Numbered from the stretch's first letter, positions 10,401 to 19,691 are shown. The stretch is 64,000 nt of DNA from Candidatus Saccharimonadota bacterium (GCA_002726935.1 PBTC01000014.1:1-64000); one strand, 5' to 3'. A program made the numbers and translations. Notes: generated from the sequence alone by a model not told the origin.

Positions 10401-11001
10401 AATGATTCGCTATTGAGAGTTCACGGGGTTCCGCGTACATGTAGCGCTTGTAACTTTTACCTTCCTCGGCGCGAGCCTGCATCAGCCAGGCAAGACTGAC
10501 CACAGATTGGGTGTAATCGTTTTTGAACACGGCGAGAATTACTGTGTAGTAGCCTGAATTCGGAGGTCGGAGCATCAGCGCCTTTGACCTACCTGTCTCG
10601 GAGGTGGTGTTTGAATATTCACCTGTGATGTAAGTGGTCAGGTCGCGGCCTTTCTGCCCGCCTTTGGCGCTCACGCCCGCTGAGTTAAATCGTGCACCAG
10701 CGCCCCGCTCCGGAACTAGCAGCGCAAGTAATGCGTCCCCGGCTGACGTTTTGCCGCAGCCGTTCTCACCCACAATCATCGTTGCGCCACCGTTGGTCTC
10801 TAGTGTCCATATCTCTTGGTGGAAAGTTCCCCAGTTCAGCAGCTCAAGCCGCTCAAGCGTGAAGCCCGGAAACGGTGTTTTGGTGAGGTCTAAGGGCTGC
10901 GTCCCCGCAAGCTGTTCGCTTGAGAGTTGTTTGTTCTGTATAGGAGGCTCTTCTTGAAAGAGTGCTTCGTTGAATTGATCTGCTTGGTTCTCTGTTGTCA
11001 T
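7429..11001 (-). CDS. jetC: Wadjet JetC, SMC/MukB-like ATPase
   Basis: Walker A GENGCGKTS, signature KSGGENQKITYSL, Walker B IMIDESFNNMD, long coiled coil, 1190 aa. Confidence 0.9.
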   Translation of the reverse strand: MTTENQADQFNEALFQEEPPIQNKQLSSEQLAGTQPLDLTKTPFPGFTLERLELLNWGTFHQEIWTLETNGGATMIVGENGCGKTSAGDALLALLVPERGAGARFNSAGVSAKGGQKGRDLTTYITGEYSNTTSETGRSKALMLRPPNSGYYTVILAVFKNDYTQSVVSLAWLMQARAEEGKSYKRYMYAEPRELSIANHFTKLGGKNLIDYKNAIKEQFGIVPCDESYWVKVRALLGLSADGQSQRLFAKGISTKEIHSFTDFARTLMLEESTDVMESVNRAVNHFADLEASYNAARIAEEKSLRLHQIQANHTALTVLDADLERNRNLSSEVPGHFCDWRVAAIDATLKLAEITLDEKEGELKKAQESKREKSLELDSIKQQINEKGGGLVSELRRRKSDLEAKAATTLRRKQELEKLLSACNIAAPISAAAFENLFREVIPGKIDAQETQLESLSNQISKLYAEKIHPLEKEIQECLDELASLEGKNSNIDRRRLAIRDQMAADLGLSPSQLPFFGELVQVKSTSTSWAPAIERALKGISQDILVPEKYERDARRWNESMEKKGIRGIIQTLKIPERFEDSGEKGSFGYLPEKLEFDTSSYACGWVKATIQRDFNYLCTENEDEYDSSPKALSKTGQTKSMRHRTSSYRKDTREALGSNNFLGWNNDQKKAGLRRKIEDLRGEINEFKIDENRLKETRKKVTGEQNAFKVMTEGIPSYSCIDIESVSQEQSEVEATLKKLEAGNDALAVLTKNATMVEQRINEIEQEVAELNRRIGEGTKNIETLNNKKRKLLDEQIMPTYSESIVQGIAQAIEACGIELDMLTESSLAADQVKVSAYFSKKIEALRDSKNKTISLIREGQSNFLHQYKDHPGLLVGIENFGDWVRVIEELREAAMDSFKLKLRERFGTGVITDLNTVANTINAEKNRIKDGLEQLNATLRHIPYDAKLNTYIKLQSYPSKDPLVEYFKDELQQCLNIRTDFTVTLTDDEYLEHFKKVRDFMAKLADPIKFQRETSQKDAVLPVKIGEDWLVKVTDLRNWYAFNVTEHHDANDELHYDHQNTHKKSGGENQKITYSLIGAAFLYNYRLGEVLQYRKKGINDPTVFGAKRFRTIMIDESFNNMDPDNVKFAVGLLRSLGLQPLIVSPYQHMAEIAPTVQSVCLVVKEQEKFSKIRNIGIEEFRQEHGV

Positions 11002-11735
11002 TATTCTTGGTCCAAATAGATATTTAGCTGCGCTTGAGAGTCGTCTTTTTGATCTTCTTCGCTGCTGTCTGTTGGCGTGTGATTAGATCTTAGATAGTTG
11101 CCAATCGTATTTCTGAGTTCTCTTAGGCCTAGTTCCGATTGGAAAAACTTGATCAAGGGGCGTACCTCATATACCACCTCTTCCTGTTTTCCTTTGATAA
11201 TTTCAGAGCCTCGGATTAGCTTGAATTGCTCAAGATCCTTTAAACTTTGCCTGATCTTTTGTTGGAATTTTCGATCTACGTCGGATGCGCCAGAGCCCTC
11301 GAATGCGAATAAGGCTTCAACCATTTCATCAAGTGTGAACCGGCGAAGATTTGAGTCCAGACCCTCCTCGCTTTCAAGGTACTTTTGCAGGCACAACAAG
11401 AAAATGATTGAAGATGTCCGACTCAGTTGAGATGACCTGAATGCCACAAACTCTGCGTCGTCATCTAGGGCACTCTGCAAGTTCGTTAAATAGCAAACTC
11501 GGTCGCTGTCGTTGACAACTAGACGAATGCCCATTTCTTCAAGGCGAACAAGAACGAGACTTTCGCATTCTTTGAGCCGCTGCCATTCCATGGGCTCAAG
11601 TGCCCCATCGATCGGGCCTTTTAGAACCCTGTTAATCGTTCTCTTATAGAGCTCGCTCTTTAAGGCCTGAGTTTCCTCAAATGATTGCCTGGCCTGCTCG
11701 AACCCTTCAAGGGTCTCGTTTGTCTCATCTTGCAT
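11001..11735 (-). CDS. jetB: Wadjet JetB (DUF4194-like)
   Basis: 244 aa between jetA and jetC; kleisin-partner-like composition and gene order. Confidence 0.82.
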   Translation of the reverse strand: MQDETNETLEGFEQARQSFEETQALKSELYKRTINRVLKGPIDGALEPMEWQRLKECESLVLVRLEEMGIRLVVNDSDRVCYLTNLQSALDDDAEFVAFRSSQLSRTSSIIFLLCLQKYLESEEGLDSNLRRFTLDEMVEALFAFEGSGASDVDRKFQQKIRQSLKDLEQFKLIRGSEIIKGKQEEVVYEVRPLIKFFQSELGLRELRNTIGNYLRSNHTPTDSSEEDQKDDSQAQLNIYLDQE

Positions 11736-11739
11736 TGTT

Positions 11740-13341
11740 CTACTCGCTCGTTTTTGTCTCTTGACCCATCGGGCTCCAGCCTGCTGCGGATACGCGATGA
11801 CGGTCGAAGGTGATTACTAGGTTCCTGAGAACCTCGCCTTGGGCTTTTTCTTTGGCAAAAACCGATTCCTTCTGACCGAAAGACACCTGTAGGTGCTCGG
11901 GCTTCTTTGAAAACAGTCTCAAATAAGCGAGAACTTCCTCTGTGCCGTAGTCGATTCCGACGCGCTCTAGAATCTCCGCGGCGGTGGCGCTTGACTGCCC
12001 TGTTTCCTCAAAGAAATTTAAAACTTTCGTTGTCAGCTCTTTGTCGGTGAATCTAAGTTTCTTTTTCAGTCCTGAAGTGCTGACCATCGACTGATCACCT
12101 ATCTCAACGAGATCCTCATTGATAGGGGCTTCTTCTTGTGTTGAGAAGAGTTTTCTGTTCATGGGCGAAGATATTGGGACGCTGTTTTCTGTGTAGCGTA
12201 ATCCAATGTCTTCGGGGACTGCTTCGAACTCGGGAAACTTGGTTGGCAACGCATAGCAACTTAAGGTCTTTTCAACCAAGTCCATCAAAGCTTTGTATTC
12301 ATCGGGCTTGTAATTGACCATGAACTTCTTGATGTGCCCGGATAGTCCGCTGATGGACTCAAGCGTCCTGGTGACCTCCCTTGCCCACCGGTCAGGCATT
12401 CGCCTGATTTCTCTGAGTGATTCACCCAAAAATATCCTTACGTCCTGATGATCGAGGATGTAAGCCATTTGGGATTCAAACTGTTCGCGTATCACGGGGT
12501 CATTAACCACCGCCAGGTAGCCTTTAAAGCTCTGCCCGGCGTCTGAGCTATACAGCTCATCCTCAATGTCTAGCACGGTGGTCAGGCTTTCAGCCACCTT
12601 CTGGTTGTTGCGTCGCATTTGTAAGGCTTTTCTGGCAAGTCCCTTAAAATCCTCTCTCAAAAGCTCAAAGTCACGACTCATTGAGGTAGCCAGCTCCTTA
12701 AACGAAAGGATTTTCTCTTTGGCCTTTCGAAGATCTGTCTCCTCGGCTCCTTGGGTGAGGATTCTCCTTCGTCGATCTTCAAGCTCTGCGATTTGGCGGT
12801 CAAGTGTCCTTATCTGGTCGTCGCTGTTTGGGTTCAGCTCGGAATATGCTTCCGAGAGCCTGCGAAATACGTCTTGAATCCTTGTCTCCGCTCCCGCGGA
12901 TTGGCGTCGGTGCAAGTCCTCCACAAAGGCCAGCGCCTGAACAACGCTTGGATCGATGTCGTATATCCTTACCTGCAAGCCATTGACGATCTCATCTTTT
13001 GATCTGAGGAACCCGCATTTTGGGCTTGCCCATGCCCTAATGGTATTTCTTGCATCATCGGCGGAGAGATCGATGCCATCCTCGTTATCGACGATGGGAA
13101 ACGATCCGGAAAGCGCCTCAGGCCGGAAAGAAGATATCTCCTGGGCCCAAGCGCTTGCGAGTTCCGATTCTTCGACGGCATAGAGACCCTTTTCAATGAA
13201 TATTTTGTATAAGAAAGGGATGATGGTGGCGTGGTTTTTAGTTCTGAGCAGGGCCCAGCCCCGATGCCCTTTAAAGAGAGCATCAACACTTTGGTAAGAC
13301 GGCTTTACCTCTGAGAAGTAGCTCCCCGTTTCCTGGTTCAA
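11740..13341 (-). CDS. jetA: Wadjet JetA (DUF3375-like)
   Basis: 533 aa first gene of the operon; 'KGHRGWALLRTKNHATIIPFLYKIF' N-terminus typical of DUF3375. Confidence 0.85.
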   Translation of the reverse strand: MNQETGSYFSEVKPSYQSVDALFKGHRGWALLRTKNHATIIPFLYKIFIEKGLYAVEESELASAWAQEISSFRPEALSGSFPIVDNEDGIDLSADDARNTIRAWASPKCGFLRSKDEIVNGLQVRIYDIDPSVVQALAFVEDLHRRQSAGAETRIQDVFRRLSEAYSELNPNSDDQIRTLDRQIAELEDRRRRILTQGAEETDLRKAKEKILSFKELATSMSRDFELLREDFKGLARKALQMRRNNQKVAESLTTVLDIEDELYSSDAGQSFKGYLAVVNDPVIREQFESQMAYILDHQDVRIFLGESLREIRRMPDRWAREVTRTLESISGLSGHIKKFMVNYKPDEYKALMDLVEKTLSCYALPTKFPEFEAVPEDIGLRYTENSVPISSPMNRKLFSTQEEAPINEDLVEIGDQSMVSTSGLKKKLRFTDKELTTKVLNFFEETGQSSATAAEILERVGIDYGTEEVLAYLRLFSKKPEHLQVSFGQKESVFAKEKAQGEVLRNLVITFDRHRVSAAGWSPMGQETKTSE

Positions 13342-13397
13342 TTTTCCCGCCTATATCTTGTCTATAGATTTGTGGCCTGTATTGGCGCACGCGATAA

Positions 13398-13426
13398 ATG
13401 ATAGCACATTTATTTTATTAGTGCAA
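13398..13426 (-). promoter_or_regulatory. jet operon promoter
   Basis: TTGCAC-17-TATCAT with TGC before the -10, 57 nt upstream of jetA. Confidence 0.65.
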
Positions 13427-13617
13427 ACCAAGCCGAAATTAAGCGAAATTTTGACCTTTGATGGTCTTTGTGGGGGTGTCTGAGAGATTGGCGCCCAAAG
13501 CTTTGCCTTGCCACCGTAGTCCCCGTCCTTCAGGTCGGAGGTCGTGTCGATGATCTCGTTGAGTACACTCGATTGGCCCAGTGGCTAGGCAAACCCCTGA
13601 TCAATAGTTAGGGGCGA

Positions 13618-14190
13618 TTAAATTCCCATTTTCAAAGAGTTGGAGGGCTTTTTCACGGGGTTTGGTCGCCTTGGATGTTCGGAAGGTTTCAGCATTTCCA
13701 TGACCGGCTTCAATTCTTCCTCTGTTGTCGGCCAAACATGGATTGGGCTTCCCTCGTTCAAACACTCACCGCTTTCGGTGTCGTACACCTCAAGGTAGTC
13801 AACGAGATCGCCGTCCATCACCGCGCGGACTTCCGCGGTATATCCAGGTAACCTCGCGATCAGTGCTGTGTTGTCACCTTCTATATCAAGGTTTTCAGGA
13901 ATTCGAACTGCGGCGAGGCCGGCGAGACGTTGCGCATGTTTTGCTTGGGCGTATATCTCGCATGCTTGTTTGTGTTCGGATTCGCAAGTTTCGTCAAAAT
14001 AATGAAGGATGTTTCCTTTCTTCTCGAAGATGATCGCCACGGGCCAGCCCTCGACAACGCGCAAAACCTCCCCATTGTTGAGTTCGACAAAATCCCCGGA
14101 TTTGCATGTAACCATGCTGAAATCGTAGGCATCCCCATGATGGGATCCGTCAAAGCTGTGTATCTCTGGCTTTCTTGCTTCGGCTGTCAT
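13618..14190 (-). CDS. hypothetical protein with C-terminal tag (KKPSNSLKMGI)
   Basis: ORF of 190 aa. Confidence 0.65.
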   Translation of the reverse strand: MTAEARKPEIHSFDGSHHGDAYDFSMVTCKSGDFVELNNGEVLRVVEGWPVAIIFEKKGNILHYFDETCESEHKQACEIYAQAKHAQRLAGLAAVRIPENLDIEGDNTALIARLPGYTAEVRAVMDGDLVDYLEVYDTESGECLNEGSPIHVWPTTEEELKPVMEMLKPSEHPRRPNPVKKPSNSLKMGI

Positions 14191-14345
14191 CGTCTTTCCT
14201 CGCTGGTTGTTGGCATTATTTAATCTGACAGGGTTTGATCTGACAATTAAAGTTCATTTAAAAAAAGCAGTGCTGCTTAAAGACCACCCCAATTTCTTGC
14301 TCGGATTGCTTTGCAACATTAGATTTAAATCATGGCAGCCAGGGG

Positions 14346-14927
14346 GTGGTAATGATGAAAAAGGTGACAAGATCGAAACAGATCGAGAAGTCGACAATGC
14401 TGGTGAAATTAATCATTGACGGCGAAGGTTTCTCGGTTTACAGGATCAATCCGGAGCATGCTCGCTTCCCTGGAATGATCTCTAGGCAAGGTGCGCTGGA
14501 AGCTAGGTTTAGCGCAGGCGTATGGCATGAGATTTCAGGCGGCCAAGCCACGGTCGTAGCGGATCCTTTGCGAGTAAGAGAGCTTGAGGCGGTGGCTCTG
14601 GCAGTTTCTTACCCCCCTCATTTTGTTAGTCGCGAGAGAAATCCAGACACCAAGGCCAGACTTGCGCACAATGCGGGTATCTATTTGCACGAGTGTGAAG
14701 CTTGGGAAGTCGATCGCTCGCGCATCGCTGAACTTGAAGCGAAATACGGCGACAGCACCTGCCCGGTACCCAATGGTTTTCGCCCCGCAAGCACAGAAGA
14801 CAAAATGCGAGCCAACGCGGCGATAGTGGGTCTGGGCGGAATGACCTACGGAGAGTGGAAAGGAGAGACGGGGCCGGGCGCGAAGGTTCGAGAGATTGCC
14901 CGTGCGCTTAAAGGGCCAACTGTTTAG
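14346..14927 (+). CDS. hypothetical protein with C-terminal tag (RALKGPTV)
   Basis: ORF of 193 aa. Confidence 0.65.
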   Translation: MVMMKKVTRSKQIEKSTMLVKLIIDGEGFSVYRINPEHARFPGMISRQGALEARFSAGVWHEISGGQATVVADPLRVRELEAVALAVSYPPHFVSRERNPDTKARLAHNAGIYLHECEAWEVDRSRIAELEAKYGDSTCPVPNGFRPASTEDKMRANAAIVGLGGMTYGEWKGETGPGAKVREIARALKGPTV

Positions 14928-15265
14928 GACGGAAGGCACCACATTGCCGATTGCTCATCGTCAATCGAGTCGCAACCACGTCCAGCCCCAATGACCTCGG
15001 CCACTCTTTTCCCTATATTCCTGTTTTCCTCGACCAAGTTAGCTTGTTGCGGAAAAGCCAGGTCATCATGAGGGTGTGCAGCCTTAAAGATGTACCCCAG
15101 TGGGTTCTTGGTCATTCCACACGAATATTGCCCGTCTACGGTTTCAAGAGCGATGCATGGACCCTCTACGCATCCAAGAAATTCCTTTGATATTTGGCAG
15201 GGCTCTGTTGAGCAGCAATAGCCGCAGTGATTGCAAGGCTCTCCGAATTTCGGTTTTTGTCGCAT
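14924..15265 (-). CDS. YkgJ-like cysteine-cluster protein
   Basis: CNHCGYCCSTEPCQISKEFLGCVEGPCIAL. Confidence 0.65.
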   Translation of the reverse strand: MRQKPKFGEPCNHCGYCCSTEPCQISKEFLGCVEGPCIALETVDGQYSCGMTKNPLGYIFKAAHPHDDLAFPQQANLVEENRNIGKRVAEVIGAGRGCDSIDDEQSAMWCLPS

Positions 15266-15272
15266 TGTGAGT

Positions 15273-15947
15273 CTAGTCGCCCTCGGGACGATCAAAGTCA
15301 AGTACCTTGTTAGACAGCGATGCTCGCCCGGCGTCGATCAAGGCTTGAGTTGAGAATGCATTGATCTCAATCTTTGCCTTCTCCACAGTTTGCTCCATGT
15401 GCTTGCCAAACTGTTCAGCAATAAAGGGCATTGAGCTGGTAAAGGATGCTCTGACCGAATTTAGGCTCTTGACGATCTCTTCGCGCGATTTGCCGCTAAG
15501 TTTTGAGTCGACAACCAAACTCTCCAGTTTTTCAAGGCGAGCAAAGGCGTCATTCATTTGTGCGCCAAACTCCACCTTAAACTTCTCCCGGTCGGTAATC
15601 GGACTGCTCAGCCCTGGAACACCTTGGCCGTGGTCTCTTCGGAGGGTGCAGGGAACACCAGAACCCTCGTTAACAGATGAAACAAAGGTCGCCCACTGAG
15701 CTTCGGACATCTCTAGCTTGAAGATTTCGTTTCCCTCAAAGTGCCAGTTCCTGGACAGGGATCGAAAGAGCTCGCTTGTGCTGATGGTGATTGTGATGCT
15801 GTTTTGGTGCGAGAATTCTGAGTCATACAAGGTAGTTCGACCTTGAACCCTAGCCGCCTTAATTTGACCAAAGCAAGGGTGCTTGATCCGCTCGCCTTCC
15901 ATTGGTCCTGTTTCTTTGGAAACTAAGGGTTCTTGAGTGTTTTGCAT
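15273..15947 (-). CDS. hypothetical protein
   Basis: ORF of 224 aa, coding composition. Confidence 0.65.
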   Translation of the reverse strand: MQNTQEPLVSKETGPMEGERIKHPCFGQIKAARVQGRTTLYDSEFSHQNSITITISTSELFRSLSRNWHFEGNEIFKLEMSEAQWATFVSSVNEGSGVPCTLRRDHGQGVPGLSSPITDREKFKVEFGAQMNDAFARLEKLESLVVDSKLSGKSREEIVKSLNSVRASFTSSMPFIAEQFGKHMEQTVEKAKIEINAFSTQALIDAGRASLSNKVLDFDRPEGD

Positions 15948-16021
15948 TTGAATTCTCGTGGTTTTGATGCGTTAAATAATACATCAGAAACACCTAAAAT
16001 GCAACTCAGAATTGACTGCAT

Positions 16022-16456
16022 TTAAGCCCGCTTTGGGTACTTAATAACTTGGGCACTGTTAAAAGCGACCCAGACAAAGCCTTCGGGCCTGAAGATTTCA
16101 TCCCCTGTGTCGTAGTTTGAAATTTTCCAGCCATCATATCCGCGCCTAATGGCTTCTTCTCGGTCAAATGGAGGGCCCTGCGTGTAGTCGTACGCACATG
16201 GATTCTTGATGCAGGCGGCAAGTCGAAGAACTCGATTTCCAAAGTCCTCGGCGACCGTGACGTCTTCGGCCATAAATATTTCGTCAGTGTTGAAATCGTC
16301 AAATGATTCGTCTGTGCCGTGATAGAGAGGTAAGGGCAACCCCTTAGGGTCTGTCACTACGCTTCCATCAAACCAATCATTGAAGTTCTTTGGCGTGATC
16401 TCCCCTGCTTTCTCTGGATGTACTACTGGGTTCTTTCTCTTAACCTTAAAGTCCAT
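16022..16456 (-). CDS. MDFK-tagged ART-PolyVal-like protein
   Basis: MDFKVKRKNPVVHPEKAGEITPKNFNDWFDGSVVTDPKGLPLPLYHGTDESFDDF. Confidence 0.75.
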   Translation of the reverse strand: MDFKVKRKNPVVHPEKAGEITPKNFNDWFDGSVVTDPKGLPLPLYHGTDESFDDFNTDEIFMAEDVTVAEDFGNRVLRLAACIKNPCAYDYTQGPPFDREEAIRRGYDGWKISNYDTGDEIFRPEGFVWVAFNSAQVIKYPKRA

Positions 16457-16542
16457 TTCCGCCCTGCTCCTCTTCTCCAACCCCTCAAGTTTACATCCAG
16501 AATGCTTTCTTGTTGAGTATTAATATTGAGGCTTGATAGAAA

Positions 16543-16571
16543 TTGCATTGTAACAATAAAAATGCTATCAT
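16543..16571 (+). promoter_or_regulatory. sigma70-like promoter
   Basis: TTGCAT-17-TATCAT, 30 nt upstream of ATG 16601. Confidence 0.65.
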
Positions 16572-16600
16572 TAATTATGAACTCGCCAAGGGCTAGAGGT

Positions 16601-16972
16601 ATGAAGACGTTTTCTGTGATTGTGATGGCTGGGTTGGGTCTGTCGAGTATGCCCTCGGTCGTACTTGGATCAGACGCGGACCTATTGTCCCCGGTTGTCT
16701 TTGAGGACATCTCCTCGACTTCACAAAATGCAGGCGTCTGCCGCGTTCTTGCCAAGGCGCTGGAATCGAAGAGGCTGCAGCTAGGTTCCCTTAAGAATGA
16801 AATGTTGACTGCAGAGGATAGCGCGCAGTTCTCAGGTCTCATTCAAGCAGGCGCTTTTGAGGCCGGGCATTCAGATGATGCCATGGCGCAGCATCTTAAG
16901 GCGCGCTTGGCTGTGTTCACCTCTGAGCGCGAATATTTTAATGGGCTCTGCGTTAAGCAAACCTCTAACTGA
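16601..16972 (+). CDS. small exported protein
   Basis: Signal peptide MKTFSVIVMAGLGLSSMPSVVLG-SD. Confidence 0.6.
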   Translation: MKTFSVIVMAGLGLSSMPSVVLGSDADLLSPVVFEDISSTSQNAGVCRVLAKALESKRLQLGSLKNEMLTAEDSAQFSGLIQAGAFEAGHSDDAMAQHLKARLAVFTSEREYFNGLCVKQTSN

Positions 16973-16985
16973 TTTTTAGGCTCCT

Positions 16986-17384
16986 ATGAATAACGTACAC
17001 AACAAGATCTCCGTGGCATTTAAGCAGCTCGTGCGCTCCTTTAGTGAATGCTTGATTCATTCAGAGATCTCTTTGTCTGGTAAGACTGCGGCCTGTATCG
17101 CAGCATTGGATCGTGCTGAGGCCTCTTTATCGATTCTTGAGCATGCGGCAAGCTTCTCCTCAGAGGAGCGCTATGACGCTTTCAAGATTGATCTTGCTGG
17201 CTTCCGAGGCGCGTTGGCCTCGCTTGAGGGTTGCTGTGACGCCAATTCATGTCGTTTAGCGGTGTTACGCGAGGATTATAAAACTGTCTGGGTTGAGCTG
17301 CTGGTCGTGGACGCAGCACGCCATTTGGCCGCGACTCGCTGCCCGTCTGTGAAAGCAATCGGCGAATGCGCCGAAGCTGTTTAA
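16986..17384 (+). CDS. hypothetical protein
   Basis: ORF of 132 aa in plus-strand operon. Confidence 0.6.
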   Translation: MNNVHNKISVAFKQLVRSFSECLIHSEISLSGKTAACIAALDRAEASLSILEHAASFSSEERYDAFKIDLAGFRGALASLEGCCDANSCRLAVLREDYKTVWVELLVVDAARHLAATRCPSVKAIGECAEAV

Positions 17385-17394
17385 GGAACCTAGC

Positions 17395-17757
17395 ATGGCC
17401 AAGCCCAAGTCACCCGACAAATCTATTCCCGAGATGCTGGCACTCGCTGCCTTGGTTGCAAATCGAAGCGGGATCAAGCTTGTTGATTCTCCTGCAGGCC
17501 CACAGGTTTTGGTCCGTTCAAGTACCGACTCTGAGAGCTACAAAATTTGGGCCCCGCAAGATGATGATGCCGAGGCATTCAGGCTGGCGGTGGCCGTACA
17601 CTTATTTCGGGGCTTTCACAGCCTATTTGAGTCCGAGATCTCGGGGCGACAAAATACGCCGCAAGAAAACCGCATGGCCATCTTGCGCGCCGCGGCCAAA
17701 ATGGGTGAGCTGTCCTCTCAAGACCCCAAGCACGCGCTTCCTAGGTGGGACGCGTAA
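17395..17757 (+). CDS. hypothetical protein
   Basis: ORF MAKPKSPDKSIPEMLALAALVANRSG... Confidence 0.6.
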   Translation: MAKPKSPDKSIPEMLALAALVANRSGIKLVDSPAGPQVLVRSSTDSESYKIWAPQDDDAEAFRLAVAVHLFRGFHSLFESEISGRQNTPQENRMAILRAAAKMGELSSQDPKHALPRWDA

Positions 17758-17776
17758 TATCAAGGGATTCGAACCA

Positions 17777-18178
17777 ATGCCTTTAGATCATAGTAATGCA
17801 CCCTCCTTTGTTCCTGTTGCCGCTGAGTGCCGATTCGCGGGCGAGGCACATTGGAATGACTGCTCAATCGAACATCACGAGCTTGTTACCTCAAATCCTG
17901 CCGAATGGCCTGGCTATGAGACCAGGCTGCTCTACGCGTTTGTGCCCGACGCCGCCGAATCTGAAAAAGAGCCGCAAGCAAACTGCGGAACAGCCGCCCC
18001 CTTCGAGGTATTCGAACGCGGCGGTAAGATTTGTTTTCAGATTGGAGTGCAGCGTTTTACCTTGGACTATGACTTTGAGGTTCAAGAGGATCTCGATTTC
18101 ATGAAGCAGATGCTTGAGGTTGCGTTGGGCTCTCTTGTTGACCAAGCGGTGCCTTCAAGAACTCCCTTGGATGACTAA
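17777..18178 (+). CDS. hypothetical protein
   Basis: MPLDHSNAPSFVPVAAECRF...; start placed at internal ATG. Confidence 0.55.
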   Translation: MPLDHSNAPSFVPVAAECRFAGEAHWNDCSIEHHELVTSNPAEWPGYETRLLYAFVPDAAESEKEPQANCGTAAPFEVFERGGKICFQIGVQRFTLDYDFEVQEDLDFMKQMLEVALGSLVDQAVPSRTPLDD

Positions 18179-18181
18179 ATT

Positions 18182-18616
18182 GTGAGCGTTGAATATATGT
18201 CTTCATCTAACTTATACCCGAGTAGATTACGAGCAGGAGAGCGTACGGCAGCCTTGTCTTCACTAGCCTCTCGGTCTGAAATGCTGGGTAGGTCTCGTCG
18301 TAACTTGAACTTATACGACCCTTTTCCTAGGGTTTCTCAGAGAAATCAGTCCTTGCACCCGGTGTACCAAGAAGTGAGATCCCTTTTATCAGAACGACTA
18401 ATCTTCGAGTCGGATTTTGATTCAGAGAGAGCAACTTGCTTGCTGAACTCAGACCCTGCTTTTTTTAATGAGGGGGACTTCAATCTTGTTGTTCGAGCAA
18501 TATGGAAAGGGGACCGCGTAGGTTTCTATAAAGGGGGCAATGAGGTTTTCCGTAACGGCTTTCTAAGTGCGCTGATTAAAAATTGGGACAATCCCTTGAA
18601 ATCTTCGGCGGACTGA
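18182..18616 (+). CDS. hypothetical protein
   Basis: ORF of 144 aa, GTG start likely. Confidence 0.5.
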   Translation: MSVEYMSSSNLYPSRLRAGERTAALSSLASRSEMLGRSRRNLNLYDPFPRVSQRNQSLHPVYQEVRSLLSERLIFESDFDSERATCLLNSDPAFFNEGDFNLVVRAIWKGDRVGFYKGGNEVFRNGFLSALIKNWDNPLKSSAD

Positions 18617-18676
18617 TGGCTCGCAAGAGAAGTATTAATTTCTTTTGTCCTCCAGCAATCAACTAGGCGCTCGCAA

Positions 18677-18907
18677 ATGACAAATTGGTTTCCTAGAGCA
18701 AAGAGAATCATTGCATCAGTGTCAAGTCTTGATACAAAACGTCAAAGCCCGCCAAAGACGCTTGACTGGTCCGAATTGCAAACCATTAAGAGCACTCACC
18801 CGGTCAAACAAAGCAATGGCGAAATACTGCCCCCCGGGCACTACAACCCGGATGACTTCGCAAAGGCGGTCCAAGAGGCCGTCTTGCGGAAAAACAAACT
18901 CCTTTAA
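18677..18907 (+). CDS. hypothetical protein
   Basis: ORF of 76 aa in operon context. Confidence 0.5.
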   Translation: MTNWFPRAKRIIASVSSLDTKRQSPPKTLDWSELQTIKSTHPVKQSNGEILPPGHYNPDDFAKAVQEAVLRKNKLL

Positions 18908-18909
18908 GG

Positions 18910-19605
18910 ATGTCCAAAATGATCGATGCGAAAACCACCGCCAGGGTGGCAAATGCTGTAGGTTTGGTCGTCACCAACTTACCCAAACGCAAGCTAGACG
19001 GTGTTGAAATTCCACACTCAGTGGATTGGGGTTCGGCCCAGCGATTCGCAAGTGGCATCCTGAGTCTGTTACCAAATCCGACTTATGAGGCAATTGGTTA
19101 CGAGGCTGCTGACGGCTCTCTTGTCCGATACAAAGATGATGAACATCGCGAAGCCTTTAAAGATCAGGTGGCAAGCGGCAAAGTGAGAGAAGTGTTCTCT
19201 TCAGGTGGATCCGCAAGGACTTCGGGCAAAGGGATTTCAAACTCATTGCCGGGAACCCAATGGGAACCCATTGAAACCATCGAATATTGGCTGGGCGCCT
19301 ATTCAAACAAGGAGAGCGGCGAGCACTTCATGGGGCACGGGATGGTTGTCGCTCTATTCACGGAGTACCTGGCGCTTCGCAAGGTCCATGAGAAGATCCC
19401 AGACTACCGAAGTATTTTGGCGAGCCTGCGCAGTGCTTCTGAGAATCTGCTTGAAACCGGGGAGGGTGAAGCAGAATACAGGATGGCGGAGGCTGAAGCT
19501 TTTGCTGCTCTAATTTCGGATTGTCTGGGGTCGCCTTTGCAGCCCAAAATCTCTCGCGAGAGCAATCATTCCCTATCAGAAGGCAAAGACACTGCTCAAA
19601 AGTAG
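18910..19605 (+). CDS. hypothetical protein
   Basis: ORF of 231 aa. Confidence 0.65.
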   Translation: MSKMIDAKTTARVANAVGLVVTNLPKRKLDGVEIPHSVDWGSAQRFASGILSLLPNPTYEAIGYEAADGSLVRYKDDEHREAFKDQVASGKVREVFSSGGSARTSGKGISNSLPGTQWEPIETIEYWLGAYSNKESGEHFMGHGMVVALFTEYLALRKVHEKIPDYRSILASLRSASENLLETGEGEAEYRMAEAEAFAALISDCLGSPLQPKISRESNHSLSEGKDTAQK

Positions 19606-19691
19606 TACAACTTCGACGATCCTTGCAAAAACTGGTTTTGCGACGCCGGCAATCTGCTGCTATTGAGTTTGGTTCGGTTTATTTAGCCTGG

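Noticed and set aside
7714-10957. Many plus-strand ORFs antisense to jetC (for example 8630-9052, 9665-10063, 10634-10957)
   Set aside because: Antisense frames of a well-supported 1190-aa ATPase; Ser/Phe-rich reverse-frame composition, no start context.
16423-16842. 139-aa minus ORF
   Set aside because: Antisense to the exported protein at 16601-16972 and across its promoter.
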